This document shows positions 34,692 to 44,201 of a stretch of DNA of 64,000 nucleotides, piece after piece (the stretch's first letter is position 1; every line of letters begins with the position of its first letter). Below the pieces are notes generated by a model that did not search any database, had not been told where the DNA came from, and was given only the letters and a program-made list of their open reading frames with translations. The position numbers and the translations under genes were made by a program. The stretch is from CAZYFH01 sp965197395 (GTDB lineage: Bacteria; Acidobacteriota; Vicinamibacteria; Vicinamibacterales; UBA8438): assembly GCA_965197395.1 (NCBI GenBank), contig CBDANB010000003.1:1-64000 (forward strand). Direction: 5' to 3'.

Positions 34692-35417
34692 CTAATCTTC
34701 GCGAAGGATCGCTCGGACCTTTTTCATATCCTCCCAGACGTCGCGCTTGCGGTCCGGACTGCGGAGAAGAAACGCAGGGTGAAACGTGGGGATCAGCTTG
34801 GCGCCGCGGAAGTTATAGACCCGGCCGCGTGCCTTCGAGATCGGGGTCTTCTCGTCGCGGAGCAGCGTCCGCACGGCAAACGAGCCGAGCGCCACGATGA
34901 CGCGCGGCCGAATGGCGTCAATCTGCGCGAACAGGAACGGCTCGCAGGTCCGCACCTCGTCGGGCTCCGGATTCCGGTTGTCCGGCGGGCGGCACTTGAT
35001 CACGTTCGCAATGTAGACGTCGTCCCGCTGGAGGTCGATGGCCTCGATGATCTTGGTCAGCAGCTGGCCTGCCCGCCCGACGAACGGAATACCCTGCCGA
35101 TCCTCGTCTCGCCCCGGCGCTTCGCCGACGAACATCAGGTTGGCGTCGGGGTTGCCGACGCCAAAGACAAGTTTGGTCCGCCCGGCGTGCAGCTTGCAGC
35201 GCGTGCACTCGCCGAGCTCGGTGCGGATGTGGTCGAGCCGTGCCTGCTCCGCGCCGGCGGCAGGGCCGGCAGGTAGGGGCGACTCGTCCGGAGCCGACGC
35301 CTGCACCACCGGGCGCTCCACCGGTCGTGTGCGCCACGCCGCGTCGCGGCTGGTGCCATCGACACCGAGCTCCTCGAAAAACTCGAGATGCGCCGCGATC
35401 TGATCGCGATCGCTCAC
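34692..35417 (-). CDS. Uracil-DNA glycosylase, family 4/5-like
   Basis: The protein has 241 residues from a GTG that overlaps the coaBC stop (GTGA). The Fe-S cysteines start with CTRCKLHAGRT, followed by C in IKCRPPDNRNPEPDE and CEPFLF. VGEAPGRDEDRQGIPFVGRA is the uracil-binding active site and PTFHPAFLLR the minor-groove motif. It excises uracil from deaminated DNA. About 45 N-terminal residues are low complexity before the domain. Confidence 0.93.
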   Translation of the reverse strand: MSDRDQIAAHLEFFEELGVDGTSRDAAWRTRPVERPVVQASAPDESPLPAGPAAGAEQARLDHIRTELGECTRCKLHAGRTKLVFGVGNPDANLMFVGEAPGRDEDRQGIPFVGRAGQLLTKIIEAIDLQRDDVYIANVIKCRPPDNRNPEPDEVRTCEPFLFAQIDAIRPRVIVALGSFAVRTLLRDEKTPISKARGRVYNFRGAKLIPTFHPAFLLRSPDRKRDVWEDMKKVRAILRED

Positions 35418-36658
35418 GGGCCAGCCTGTGGGTCGCCCGCGGGCTGCGGCGCACGAAGGCGCTCCTCCACCCGGTCCAGAATGACCCGCGCGAGGTCCCG
35501 CTTCGACCGACGGGTAACCTCGTCGGCGCCGTTCCGGGTCACAAGCGTCGCGATGTTCGTGTCGACCGCGAAACCGGCGCCCGGGGCGGTCACGTCGTTG
35601 GCCACCACGAAGTCGAGCTGTTTTGCCTCGAGCTTCGCGCGGGCACGCCGCACCGTGTCGTCCGTCTCGGCGGCGAACCCGACGAGCACAGGAGCGGACC
35701 GACCCGCGCGCCACTGTCCAAGCTCAGCCAGGATATCCGGCGTGCGCTGCAGCGACAGGACGAGCTCCGCGCCGTCCTTCTGCATCTTCGACTCACGCGC
35801 GCCGTCGCCCGCCGTGTAGTCGGCCACGGCGGCGGCCATCACGACGACGTCGACGCACTCGGCGCCGTCGCGCGAGACACGCGCAGTCACCGCCTCGTGC
35901 ATGTCCCGGGCGCTGCGAACCCGAATCGTCTCCGCACCCGCCGGCGGCTCGAGGGTCGTCGGGCCCGTCACCAGGAGCACCCGAGCGCCGCGCGCCATCG
36001 CCTCCGCGGCGACGGCATAGCCCATCCGACCCGTCGAACGATTGCCGAGGTAACGCACCGGATCGAGATCTTCGTATGTCGGTCCCGCGGTCACCAGCAC
36101 ACAGCGGCCGGCCAGGCTCCCACCCGCATTGAGCAGCTGCGCGGCCGCGTCGACGACATCCGCCGGCTCGGCCAGGCGGCCCCGCCCGGTCCAGCCGCAC
36201 GCGAGATAGCCCTCCCCAGGCTCGACGAACCGCACACCCCGCGCCGACAAACGGTCCAGGTTCTGGCGGACGGCGCCGTGTGCGAGCATCTGGCTGTTCA
36301 TTGCCGGCGCGACCAACACTGGCGCGGTCGTGGCCAGATACAACGACGAGAGAAAGTCGTCGGCGATACCGTTCGCGAACTTGCCCAGGATGTTGGCCGT
36401 GGCCGGCGCGACGAGCAGGAGATCGAGATCGGTGGCGAGCGCGATGTGCTCGATGTCGGCGTTCGCGCCCGGGGCGAACTGATCGCCGATGACCGGCCGC
36501 CGGGTAATGGCCTCGAACGTCAGCGGGCCGACGAACTTGCGCGCGTTCGCGGTCATGACGGCGACCACGTCGTATCCCCGCTGCTGGAGACCGCGGGCGA
36601 CCTCGACCGCCTTGTAGGCGCCGATGCCGCCGCTCACACCAAGCGCAACCAGGGCCAT
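35414..36658 (-). CDS. coaBC: Bifunctional phosphopantothenoylcysteine decarboxylase/synthetase
   Basis: The protein has 414 residues. The N-terminal CoaC flavoprotein domain has GVSGGIGAYKAVEVARGL and APAMNSQM. The C-terminal CoaB domain has VTAGPTYEDLDPVRYLGNRS and TGRMGYAVA. It makes 4'-phosphopantetheine for coenzyme A. It follows gmk by 12 bp; the rpoZ gene often found between them is absent. Confidence 0.96.
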   Translation of the reverse strand: MALVALGVSGGIGAYKAVEVARGLQQRGYDVVAVMTANARKFVGPLTFEAITRRPVIGDQFAPGANADIEHIALATDLDLLLVAPATANILGKFANGIADDFLSSLYLATTAPVLVAPAMNSQMLAHGAVRQNLDRLSARGVRFVEPGEGYLACGWTGRGRLAEPADVVDAAAQLLNAGGSLAGRCVLVTAGPTYEDLDPVRYLGNRSTGRMGYAVAAEAMARGARVLLVTGPTTLEPPAGAETIRVRSARDMHEAVTARVSRDGAECVDVVVMAAAVADYTAGDGARESKMQKDGAELVLSLQRTPDILAELGQWRAGRSAPVLVGFAAETDDTVRRARAKLEAKQLDFVVANDVTAPGAGFAVDTNIATLVTRNGADEVTRRSKRDLARVILDRVEERLRAPQPAGDPQAGP

Positions 36659-36670
36659 GTTGTGCTGTCG

Positions 36671-37342
36671 CTACTCTTTGAACGTTGCCGCGATGTCCGC
36701 GGCCACATCCGCCATCGCGTCGCGCGTCGCCCGCTCTGCCACGACGATGCTGCGCACGCGGTCGACGCAGGCGTCGAGATCGTCGTTCACGACGATGTAG
36801 TCGTACTCGCGAATGGCCTCTACCTCGCGGCGGGCTGTCTCGAGACGCCGCGTGAGGTTCGTCTCATCGACGTCGCCGGCACTGCGTGCACGCAGACGCG
36901 CTTCGAGCGCGGCGAACGACGGCGGCAGCACGAAGACGCCGACCACCCGGTCGCCCCGTTGCCGCACCTGCCGTGCGCCCTGAACATCGATCACGAGCAC
37001 GACGTCGCGCCCTTCGGCTCGGTGCTGCTCCGTGTCGGCCGCGGCGGTGCCGTAGAACTCGCCAAACACGTCGGCCCATTCAAGAAATGCGCCCTCGGCG
37101 ACCTGCTGCTCGAACGACGCCTTCTCGATGAAATTATAATCGACGCCGTCCGACTCCCCCGCCCGAGGCGGCCGCGACGTATACGAGCGCGACTTCACCA
37201 CGCCGCGTAGACGCTCGACAAGCCGGGTGACGAGCGTCGTTTTCCCGGCCCCCGACGGAGCGGACACGATAAACAGGAGACCGCGTCGCGGGCGCGGCGT
37301 CGTTCCAGGGTCGCCTGTCTGGGGTTCTCCTACCGACGCCAC
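36671..37342 (-). CDS. gmk: Guanylate kinase
   Basis: The protein has 223 residues with P-loop FIVSAPSGAGKTTLVTRLVE and the GMP site SRSYTSRPPRAGESDGVDYN, then VLVIDVQGARQVR. It phosphorylates GMP to GDP. The start is GTG at 37342, one base after the yicC stop. The first ~20 residues are a variable extension. Confidence 0.96.
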   Translation of the reverse strand: MASVGEPQTGDPGTTPRPRRGLLFIVSAPSGAGKTTLVTRLVERLRGVVKSRSYTSRPPRAGESDGVDYNFIEKASFEQQVAEGAFLEWADVFGEFYGTAAADTEQHRAEGRDVVLVIDVQGARQVRQRGDRVVGVFVLPPSFAALEARLRARSAGDVDETNLTRRLETARREVEAIREYDYIVVNDDLDACVDRVRSIVVAERATRDAMADVAADIAATFKE

Positions 37343-37343
37343 G

Positions 37344-38231
37344 TCACTCCACGTTCTGCGCCTGCTCGCGCAGTTTCTCGAGCTCCGCCTTCGCGGCGAC
37401 CACGAGCGCTGGGATACCGGTGCCGTCCGCCTTCGACCCGATCGTGTTGATTTCGCGGTTCATCTCCTGCAGCAGGAAATCCAGCTTCCGGCCGCACGCG
37501 TCCGGGGCGTCGGCAAGCATGGTCCAGTGCGCGAGGTGCGCCTCGAGCCGCGCGACCTCCTCGTGAATGTCCGACCGCGCCGCCCACCGGACCACTTCTT
37601 GGGCCACGGCGCCGGCATCTGTGGCGATCTCGGTCGAGAGCTCGGCCACCCGTGCCGTCAACCGATCACGCGCCGTCGTCTGCGCCGCCGCGGCCTCGGC
37701 GGTGATCCGCTCGACGAGGTCGGCGAGAGCGGCACGCCGCCCGTCGAGATCAGCGCGTAGGAATTCCCCCTCCCTGCTGCGCATCTGCGCGAGCTCGACC
37801 AGCGCGTCGTCCGCGGCCGACAGCACGGCCGCAGCCAGCTGCTCCTCCTCGATGGACGCGCGGGGTCGTTCCCGGATCGCCACCACCTGCGGGAACCGTA
37901 GCAGGTCACCCACCACCCAGCCCCCCGTGGCCGCGCGGGCAATTTCAGGGCGCTCCGCCGCCTTCACCAGCGCCGCCACGAGCGCGTCATTGATCTCGAC
38001 CTCGACGGCCGCAGCCGCCTTGACCTGGAGCGTCACGCCGAGCTCGACGCGGCCGCGCGCCAGCCGCTGCTGGATCCGCTCGCGCAACCGCGACTCCAGG
38101 GCCGCGAGTGGCGGCGGGACGCGGATCTGGATATCGAGAAACCGGTGATTCACGCTTCGGGCCGTCACGCTCACTGCCGCGAGCTCGTCTTCGCGCGTCA
38201 ACGACGCAAACCCGGTCATCGACGTGATCAT
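37344..38231 (-). CDS. yicC: YicC-family endoribonuclease
   Basis: The protein has 295 residues. The ends are diagnostic: MITSMTGFASLTRED at the start, and GRKLDFLLQEMNREINTIGS followed by VAAKAELEKLREQAQNVE. The middle is helical. YicC proteins are RNases that act with PNPase on RNA. It overlaps the ABC exporter gene by 4 bp and precedes gmk, the usual context. Confidence 0.95.
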   Translation of the reverse strand: MITSMTGFASLTREDELAAVSVTARSVNHRFLDIQIRVPPPLAALESRLRERIQQRLARGRVELGVTLQVKAAAAVEVEINDALVAALVKAAERPEIARAATGGWVVGDLLRFPQVVAIRERPRASIEEEQLAAAVLSAADDALVELAQMRSREGEFLRADLDGRRAALADLVERITAEAAAAQTTARDRLTARVAELSTEIATDAGAVAQEVVRWAARSDIHEEVARLEAHLAHWTMLADAPDACGRKLDFLLQEMNREINTIGSKADGTGIPALVVAAKAELEKLREQAQNVE

Positions 38232-40042
38232 GCGTGACGAGCAATCGGGCTGGACGCGTCCGACGGGACGTCGGACTCCGTATCGTCATCGGCCAGGTCG
38301 CGATCGAACAGCTGTAGCGCGTACAGCTTCGCGTAGAGGCTCCCCGGCTTCGCGAGGAGCTCGTCGTGACGACCGATCTCTCGAACGCGGCCGTCGTCGA
38401 GCACGATGATCGCGTCGGCCCGGCGCACGGTCGACAATCGATGCGCGATGACGAACGACGTCCGATTCAGCATCAGCTTGGACAGGGCATCCTGTACCAG
38501 CAGCTCGGATTCGGCGTCGAGGGACGACGTGGCCTCGTCGAGGATCAGGATCGGCGCGTTCTTGAGCAACGCCCGCGCAATGGCCACCCGCTGGCGCTGA
38601 CCGCCCGACAACCGTTGCCCGCGCTCCCCGATCATCGTCTCGTAGCCGTCGGGGAGACTGACGATGAACTGGTGGACGTGCGCCGCGCGGGCCGCCGCCT
38701 CGATCGTCGCGGGGTCCGCGTCTGGCGTGGCGTACGCGATGTTGTGGGCGATGGTGTCGTCGAACAGGACGGTATCCTGCGTCACGATACCGATGTTCGC
38801 GCGGAGCGACGCCACGGTGATATCTCGGATGTCGACCCCGTCGATGCGAATCGCACCGCCCGTGACCTCATAGAACCGGGGCACCAGGTTGACGAGTGTC
38901 GTCTTGCCGGCGCCGCTCAGGCCCACGACCGCCGCGACGTGACCCGCCCGAATGTCGAAGGACACCCCGCGGAGCACCGTCTCTCCCGCGCCATCGGCGT
39001 AGGCGAACGTTACGTCGTCGAACGCGATTCCCTCGCGCATCGGCGCCAATGGACACGCACCCGGACGGTCTTCGACCTCGCTCTGCGTGTCCAACAGCTC
39101 GAAGACGCGTTCCGACGCGGCAATGGCCTGCTGGATGTTCGCGTTCACCCGACTCAACTTCTTCACCGGTCCGTACATCATCAGCAGCGCGCCCACGAAC
39201 GACGTGAAGTCGCCCGGTGTCATCGCGCCGCTCGTGATGCGGCTGACGCCGTACCACAGCACGCCGACGACCCCAAGCGCGCCTAGCCACTCCATGAGCG
39301 GCGGGAGCACCGACAGCGTGCTCGTCACTTTCATCGTGATGCGATAGACACGCTCCGAGGCCTGGTCAAACCGGCGGCTCTCGAATCGCTCGGCCGAGAA
39401 CGCCTTGACGATACGGTGCCCCGTGAACGCTTCGGCCGTGATGTGCGACAAGTGCTCGAGCGCCTCCTGCCCCCGGCGGGTCGTGCGCCGCACGCGCTGG
39501 CCCAACCGCACGAGCGGATACACCACCAGCGGCGCGCTGATGATGCACACGAGTGCCAGCCTCGCGTCGATGATGAACAAGAGCGCCGCCAGCGCGATGA
39601 CCGTGATGGACTCGCGGAGCAGGTCGCCCAGCGTCTCCGACACCACTTGCTGGATGCGCGTGATGTCGTTCATGACACGTGACATCAGCCCGCCCGTCGT
39701 CCGCCACGCGAAGAAGCTCGCCGACTGGCCGACGATATGACCGAACAGCGTGTTGCGGAGATCGCGGACCACGCGCTGTCCGACGTCGGTCATCAGATAG
39801 ACCGAGAAGTACGCGCCGACCCCCTTCACCACGCTGAAGCCGAGAATGGCGGCCACCACGGCCCCAAACGGCGTGTCACTCGATGTGTCGCCGACGGTCA
39901 GGACGTCATCGAAGATCGGCTTGAACAGGTAGACGAGCGCACCCGAGGCCGCGGCGTAGAACGCCATGGCGACCACCGCCCACCCGAAGCGCGTCCGGTG
40001 CGGTAGCCCGTAGTGCGCGATGCGCAGGATGGGATGTGCCAC
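38228..40042 (-). CDS. MsbA-like ABC exporter (lipid A/oligosaccharide flippase type)
   Basis: The protein has 604 residues and is a half-transporter. Six transmembrane segments (1-320) precede an ATPase domain with VVGLSGAGKTTLVNLVPRFY, LSGGQRQRVAIARALL and ILILDEATSSLD. A short Asp/Ser-rich tail follows. Its place between a nucleotide-sugar gene pair and yicC suits export of a lipid-linked glycan or lipid A. The cargo is not shown. Confidence 0.9.
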   Translation of the reverse strand: MAHPILRIAHYGLPHRTRFGWAVVAMAFYAAASGALVYLFKPIFDDVLTVGDTSSDTPFGAVVAAILGFSVVKGVGAYFSVYLMTDVGQRVVRDLRNTLFGHIVGQSASFFAWRTTGGLMSRVMNDITRIQQVVSETLGDLLRESITVIALAALLFIIDARLALVCIISAPLVVYPLVRLGQRVRRTTRRGQEALEHLSHITAEAFTGHRIVKAFSAERFESRRFDQASERVYRITMKVTSTLSVLPPLMEWLGALGVVGVLWYGVSRITSGAMTPGDFTSFVGALLMMYGPVKKLSRVNANIQQAIAASERVFELLDTQSEVEDRPGACPLAPMREGIAFDDVTFAYADGAGETVLRGVSFDIRAGHVAAVVGLSGAGKTTLVNLVPRFYEVTGGAIRIDGVDIRDITVASLRANIGIVTQDTVLFDDTIAHNIAYATPDADPATIEAAARAAHVHQFIVSLPDGYETMIGERGQRLSGGQRQRVAIARALLKNAPILILDEATSSLDAESELLVQDALSKLMLNRTSFVIAHRLSTVRRADAIIVLDDGRVREIGRHDELLAKPGSLYAKLYALQLFDRDLADDDTESDVPSDASSPIARHA

Positions 40043-40053
40043 CGCTCAATTCC

Positions 40054-40473
40054 TCACGGCGTTGACGTGGCGTAGCCATCGGGGATCGGCGTTTCGCTCG
40101 GCTCGCCGTAGACCGCCGCTGTCGACGAAAACACCAGCCGGGTCACGGACTCGTCTCGCATCGCCCCGAGCAGCGCCAGCGTGCCAGCGACGTTGTTCGC
40201 GTAGTAGCGCTGGGGCTCGGCCACCGACTCCCCCACGGACAGAAAGGCCGCGAAGTGCATCACGGCCGTCACGTCGTAGTCTCGGATCGCCCTCCGCGCG
40301 GCCGGCGCGTCCGTCACGTCGGCCTCGACGAACGGCGCATCGCCGATGGCGGCACGATGGCCAGCCACAAGACTGTCGAGCACGACGACCTCGCGGACGC
40401 TCGCGCGTAGCGCCTTGACCGCGTGGCTGCCGATATACCCGGCGCCTCCGGTGACGAGCACCGCTCCCATCAC
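40054..40473 (-). pseudogene. GalE-like UDP-glucose 4-epimerase, truncated
   Basis: The 139 codons match the N-terminal part of GalE (VLVTGGAGYIGSHAVKALR, MHFAAFLSVGESVAEPQRYY, LVFSSTAAVYGEPSETPI). The frame stops before the catalytic Tyr-x3-Lys, where normal proteins have ~190 more residues. It starts inside the end of ugd (4-bp overlap) and ends 12 bp before the ABC exporter, so the deletion left the operon otherwise intact. The product cannot be an active epimerase. Confidence 0.8.
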
Positions 40474-41765
40474 CGCCCTATCGAATGATAGGTGAACCCC
40501 TCGGCCCGCATCTGATCCACGTCGAAGAGATTGCGGCCGTCGAAGATGACCGGCGTGCGCATCAGGGACCGGATACGTGTGAAATCAGGCTCTCGAAACT
40601 CGTTCCACTCGGTGACGATCGCCAGGGCATCAGCACCCGTGACGGCGTCGTAGCTGCGCTGCACGTACGCGATCCGGTCCCCAAAAATCTTCCGCGCGGC
40701 CCGCTCGGCCCGTGGATCGTAGGCCTGCACCCGGCCTCCCTTGGCGAGAATGTCGTTGACGACGGCGACCGACGGCGCCTCGCGCATATCATCCGTGCGC
40801 GGCTTGAACGACAAACCCCAGAGGCCGATCGTCTTCGCCTGCAGCGACCCGAAATGGGTCACCATCTTCTCGACGAGCCTGTGCTTCTGCGCGTCGTTGA
40901 CGACCTCGACCGATTCGAGGATGCGACAACGATAGCCCTTGTCGCGCGAGAACCGCACCAGTGCGCTCACGTCCTTCGGGAAACAGCTCCCCCCGTAGCC
41001 GATGCCGGGGAACAGGAACGACGGCCCGATCCGCCGGTCGGCGGCCATTGCGCGCCGGACGTTGTCGACATCGCCGCCGAACAGCTCGCAGACGTTCGCC
41101 ATCTCGTTCATGAACGACACGCGCGTGGCGAGCATCGCATTTGCCGCATATTTGCAGAGCTCGGCGCTCGCGCAGTCCATCACCTGAATGGGGGCGCCGG
41201 TGCGGGTAAACGGCGCGTACAGCGTCTGCATCAGCTCGGACGCGCGAGGATCCTCGGCGCCAATCACTACACGGTCCGGGCGCATGAAATCGTCGATCGC
41301 GGCCCCCTGCTTGAGGAACTCCGGGTTACTCACCACGCTGAACGGGTGGGTCGTCTCGCGCCGGATCACCTCGCGCAAACGGCTGGCGGTGCCAACCGGC
41401 ACGGTGCTCTTCGTCACGATCACCTTGTATTCGTTCATGGCCCGCGCGACGTCGCGAGCCACGGCCAGGACGTGTGTGAGGTCGGCTGAGCCGTCCTCGT
41501 CCTGGGGGGTACCGACAGCGATGAAGACCAACTGCGCGCCCTTCACGGCGCGCGAGAGCGCGCTCGTGAACCTCAGGCGACGCTCGGCCTGGTTTCGCGT
41601 AACGAGCTCTTCGAGTCCCGGCTCATAGATTGGCATCCGGCCCCGTTTCAGGGCGCGGATCTTCTTGGCGTCGTTATCGACACAGACGACGTCGTTGCCG
41701 GTCTCGGCGAAGCTCGCGCCCACAACCAGCCCGACATACCCAGTCCCTACCACCGCGAGCTTCAT
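40470..41765 (-). CDS. ugd: UDP-glucose 6-dehydrogenase
   Basis: The protein has 431 residues. The NAD-binding start is MKLAVVGTGYVGLVVGASFA. The catalytic Cys lies in GIGYGGSCFPKDVSAL. VVSNPEFLKQGAAIDDFMRP is also conserved. It oxidises UDP-glucose to UDP-glucuronate. The UDP-glucuronate decarboxylase at 48874 is the likely next step. It is divergent from the glycosyltransferase locus. Confidence 0.95.
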   Translation of the reverse strand: MKLAVVGTGYVGLVVGASFAETGNDVVCVDNDAKKIRALKRGRMPIYEPGLEELVTRNQAERRLRFTSALSRAVKGAQLVFIAVGTPQDEDGSADLTHVLAVARDVARAMNEYKVIVTKSTVPVGTASRLREVIRRETTHPFSVVSNPEFLKQGAAIDDFMRPDRVVIGAEDPRASELMQTLYAPFTRTGAPIQVMDCASAELCKYAANAMLATRVSFMNEMANVCELFGGDVDNVRRAMAADRRIGPSFLFPGIGYGGSCFPKDVSALVRFSRDKGYRCRILESVEVVNDAQKHRLVEKMVTHFGSLQAKTIGLWGLSFKPRTDDMREAPSVAVVNDILAKGGRVQAYDPRAERAARKIFGDRIAYVQRSYDAVTGADALAIVTEWNEFREPDFTRIRSLMRTPVIFDGRNLFDVDQMRAEGFTYHSIGR

Positions 41766-41922
41766 CGCCCAGGACCCCGCTCATGCTGCACCACGAAATC
41801 CGTAAGCGTAGCACGCACCATGACACCTGTCAATGTGTTGACATTAAAGGACTTGCACGATTCTGGCATCGTCCGCTGTCGCCCGCTCACCCGCTGGTCC
41901 GTATGCTACCATCGCGACCGAC

Positions 41923-43098
41923 GTGCGTGTCTTGATCGACTATCGGCCTGCCCTTCGTGCGCCCACAGGCGTGGGTGAATTCGTCCACCAGCTAGCGGCG
42001 GCGCTGGCCGCGCCCGACGACGTCGAGGCCGGGGATCCCGCCGCGGATCCGGTCGAGGTCACGCTCTTCAGCAGCTCCTGGAAGGACCGACTGGGCCGGC
42101 CCGGCGCCGTCCCGCTCCCATCAGGGGTGACGGCGGTCGATCGACGGGTGCCGGTCCGGCTCCTCAACCTGGCGTGGCATCGCGCCGAGTGGCCGCCAAT
42201 CGAGGCGCTCACAGGACAGCGATTCGACGTCGTCCACTCACCGCACCCCCTCCTGCTCCCGTCACGAACCGCTGCACAGGTGGTCACGATTCACGACCTC
42301 GATTTCCTGGACCACCCCGAGCGGGTCCGTGGCGAGATTCGACGCGACTATCCGGCGCTCGTCCGGCAACACGCTCGCCGCGCGTCTCAGGTCGTGGTCC
42401 CCTCGCGATACACCGCGGGGCAGGTGGCACGCCAGCTCGACATTCCCCCTGACGCGATCTCGCTCTGCTGGAACGGGCCGCCGGCATGGACCCCACGCGC
42501 GGCGCCCCCGCGCCGCGGGCATCTCCTTTTTGTCGGCACGCTGGCCCCGCGCAAGAACGTCGACCGCCTGCTCACCGCGTATGCGCACCTCCTGCGCCAG
42601 CGAGCGGATCTCCCCGAGCTCGTCATCGCCGGCGGCGCCGGCGACGACCGGGACGACGCGGAGTGCCTCCGCGCCATGCAGGAGCCGCCGCTGGCCGGTC
42701 ACGTCCGTCGGACGGGCTACGTGACAAAGCCGGTGCTCAAGGAGCTCTACACGAACGCCTGCGCGCTCGTGTTGCCCTCACTCGACGAAGGCTTCGGCCT
42801 CCCGGCGCTGGAAGCAATGACACTGGGGGTGCCCGTCGTCGCCTCCAATCGCGGCGCGCTCCCGGAAGTCGTCGGGGACGCGGGTCTCCTGGTCAATCCA
42901 ACCGACACCGATGGGCTAGCGTCGACCATCGCGCGCCTTCTCGATGACCCGGACCTCGCGGCCACCTGCGCCTCGCGCGGGATCGCCCGGGCCAGATCCT
43001 TCAGCTGGCAAGCGTCCGCCCGCGCGCTGCGCGCCGCATATGCGCGCGCGATCGCGGCGCACGATCGAACGGCGGTCCGTTCGACGTCGCCCACATGA
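41923..43098 (+). CDS. GT4-type glycosyltransferase
   Basis: The protein has 391 residues from a GTG. It has the GT-B fold: VTIHDLDFLDHP (N-domain), LLFVGTLAPRKNVDRLLTAY (domain linker) and the donor-site EGFGLPALEAMTLGVPVVAS. It would add a sugar from a nucleotide donor to a growing glycan. It is the first gene of the plus-strand polysaccharide operon and overlaps the next by 4 bp. The sugar is unknown. Confidence 0.9.
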   Translation: MRVLIDYRPALRAPTGVGEFVHQLAAALAAPDDVEAGDPAADPVEVTLFSSSWKDRLGRPGAVPLPSGVTAVDRRVPVRLLNLAWHRAEWPPIEALTGQRFDVVHSPHPLLLPSRTAAQVVTIHDLDFLDHPERVRGEIRRDYPALVRQHARRASQVVVPSRYTAGQVARQLDIPPDAISLCWNGPPAWTPRAAPPRRGHLLFVGTLAPRKNVDRLLTAYAHLLRQRADLPELVIAGGAGDDRDDAECLRAMQEPPLAGHVRRTGYVTKPVLKELYTNACALVLPSLDEGFGLPALEAMTLGVPVVASNRGALPEVVGDAGLLVNPTDTDGLASTIARLLDDPDLAATCASRGIARARSFSWQASARALRAAYARAIAAHDRTAVRSTSPT

Positions 43099-44201
43099 GA
43101 ATCGGGATCGACGGTCGGGAGCTCGCCGGCGACCGCACCGGCGTCGGACGCTATCTCGCCGAGCTGCTGCGCCGGTGGGTGCGCGACCCCGCAGCCAACG
43201 GCCATCACCTGATCGTCTACACCGCGGCCGACACAGACCTGAGCGACCTCACGGATGCCGCGCAGCCGGCTGGCGCCCGGATCGAACACCGGGCGATTCC
43301 CGGGAAGCCGGGTGTGTGGTGGGAGCAGACGTCGCTCGCTGGCGCGGCGCGCGGGGACGCCCTCGACGTCTTCTTTGGCCCGGGCTACTCCCTCCCGCTC
43401 CGGTTGCCGACCCCCTGTGTGGTGACGCTTCATGACATCTCGTTCGCGGTGCATCCGGAGTGGTTTGGATGGCGCGAGGGGCTCCGCCGGCGCTGGTTGG
43501 CACGACGCGCGGCGGCGCGGGCGGCACGGATCGTCACCGTGTCACAGTTCGCCCGCGCGGAGATCATCCGCCACTTCGACCTCGATGGGTCGCGTGTGGC
43601 CGTGGTGTACAACGGCGTCTCCGCGCCGCGTCCGTCACACGGCGTGACCGCACCCGCGACGGTGCTGTACGTCGGGTCGTTGTTCAATCGCCGGCATCTC
43701 CCGACCCTGATTCGCGCAATCGCCGTCGTCGCTCGCGACGTTCCCGACGCCACGCTGGCCATCGTTGGCGCAGACCGGACCCATCCGCGGCAAGACCTCG
43801 AGGCCTGCGCCGAGGCAGCCGGCGTCGCCGATCGCATCAGCCTGCACGGTCACCTCGCGGACGACGATCTGGCCGTGCTGTACGGGCGGGCGCGGGTCTT
43901 TGTCTTTCTCTCGGAGTACGAGGGGTTCGGGATGACACCGCTCGAGGCGCTGGCCGCCGGCGTGCCGCTCATCGTCGGCGACACGCCCGTGGCCCGGGAG
44001 GTCTACGGCAGCGCCGCCAGGTTCGTGCCGGTTCAGGATCCCGTCACGGTCGCGCGCGAGATCGTGACCGTCATGCGCGATGACGCCGTGCGAGCCGGGC
44101 TGCTCGCCGACGCCCAACCGCTACTCGCGCGATTCTCGTGGGACCGCGCGGCGGCCGAGACATTGGCGGTGCTCGTGCAGGCGACGGAGGACGAGACGTG
44201 A
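43095..44201 (+). CDS. GT4-type glycosyltransferase
   Basis: The protein has 368 residues. It shows MRIGIDGRELAGDRTGVGRY, TLHDISFAVHPEWFGWREGL and the donor site EGFGMTPLEALAAGVPLIVG. It overlaps both neighbours by 4 bp (ATGA, GTGA), so the three are translated together. It is similar in layout to its upstream neighbour, suggesting an old duplication. Confidence 0.9.
   Translation: MRIGIDGRELAGDRTGVGRYLAELLRRWVRDPAANGHHLIVYTAADTDLSDLTDAAQPAGARIEHRAIPGKPGVWWEQTSLAGAARGDALDVFFGPGYSLPLRLPTPCVVTLHDISFAVHPEWFGWREGLRRRWLARRAAARAARIVTVSQFARAEIIRHFDLDGSRVAVVYNGVSAPRPSHGVTAPATVLYVGSLFNRRHLPTLIRAIAVVARDVPDATLAIVGADRTHPRQDLEACAEAAGVADRISLHGHLADDDLAVLYGRARVFVFLSEYEGFGMTPLEALAAGVPLIVGDTPVAREVYGSAARFVPVQDPVTVAREIVTVMRDDAVRAGLLADAQPLLARFSWDRAAAETLAVLVQATEDET

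Noticed and set aside
35240..37210. 656-codon plus-strand frame
   Set aside because: It lies opposite coaBC and gmk, which are unmistakable. The Arg/His/Asp-rich product is typical antisense composition.
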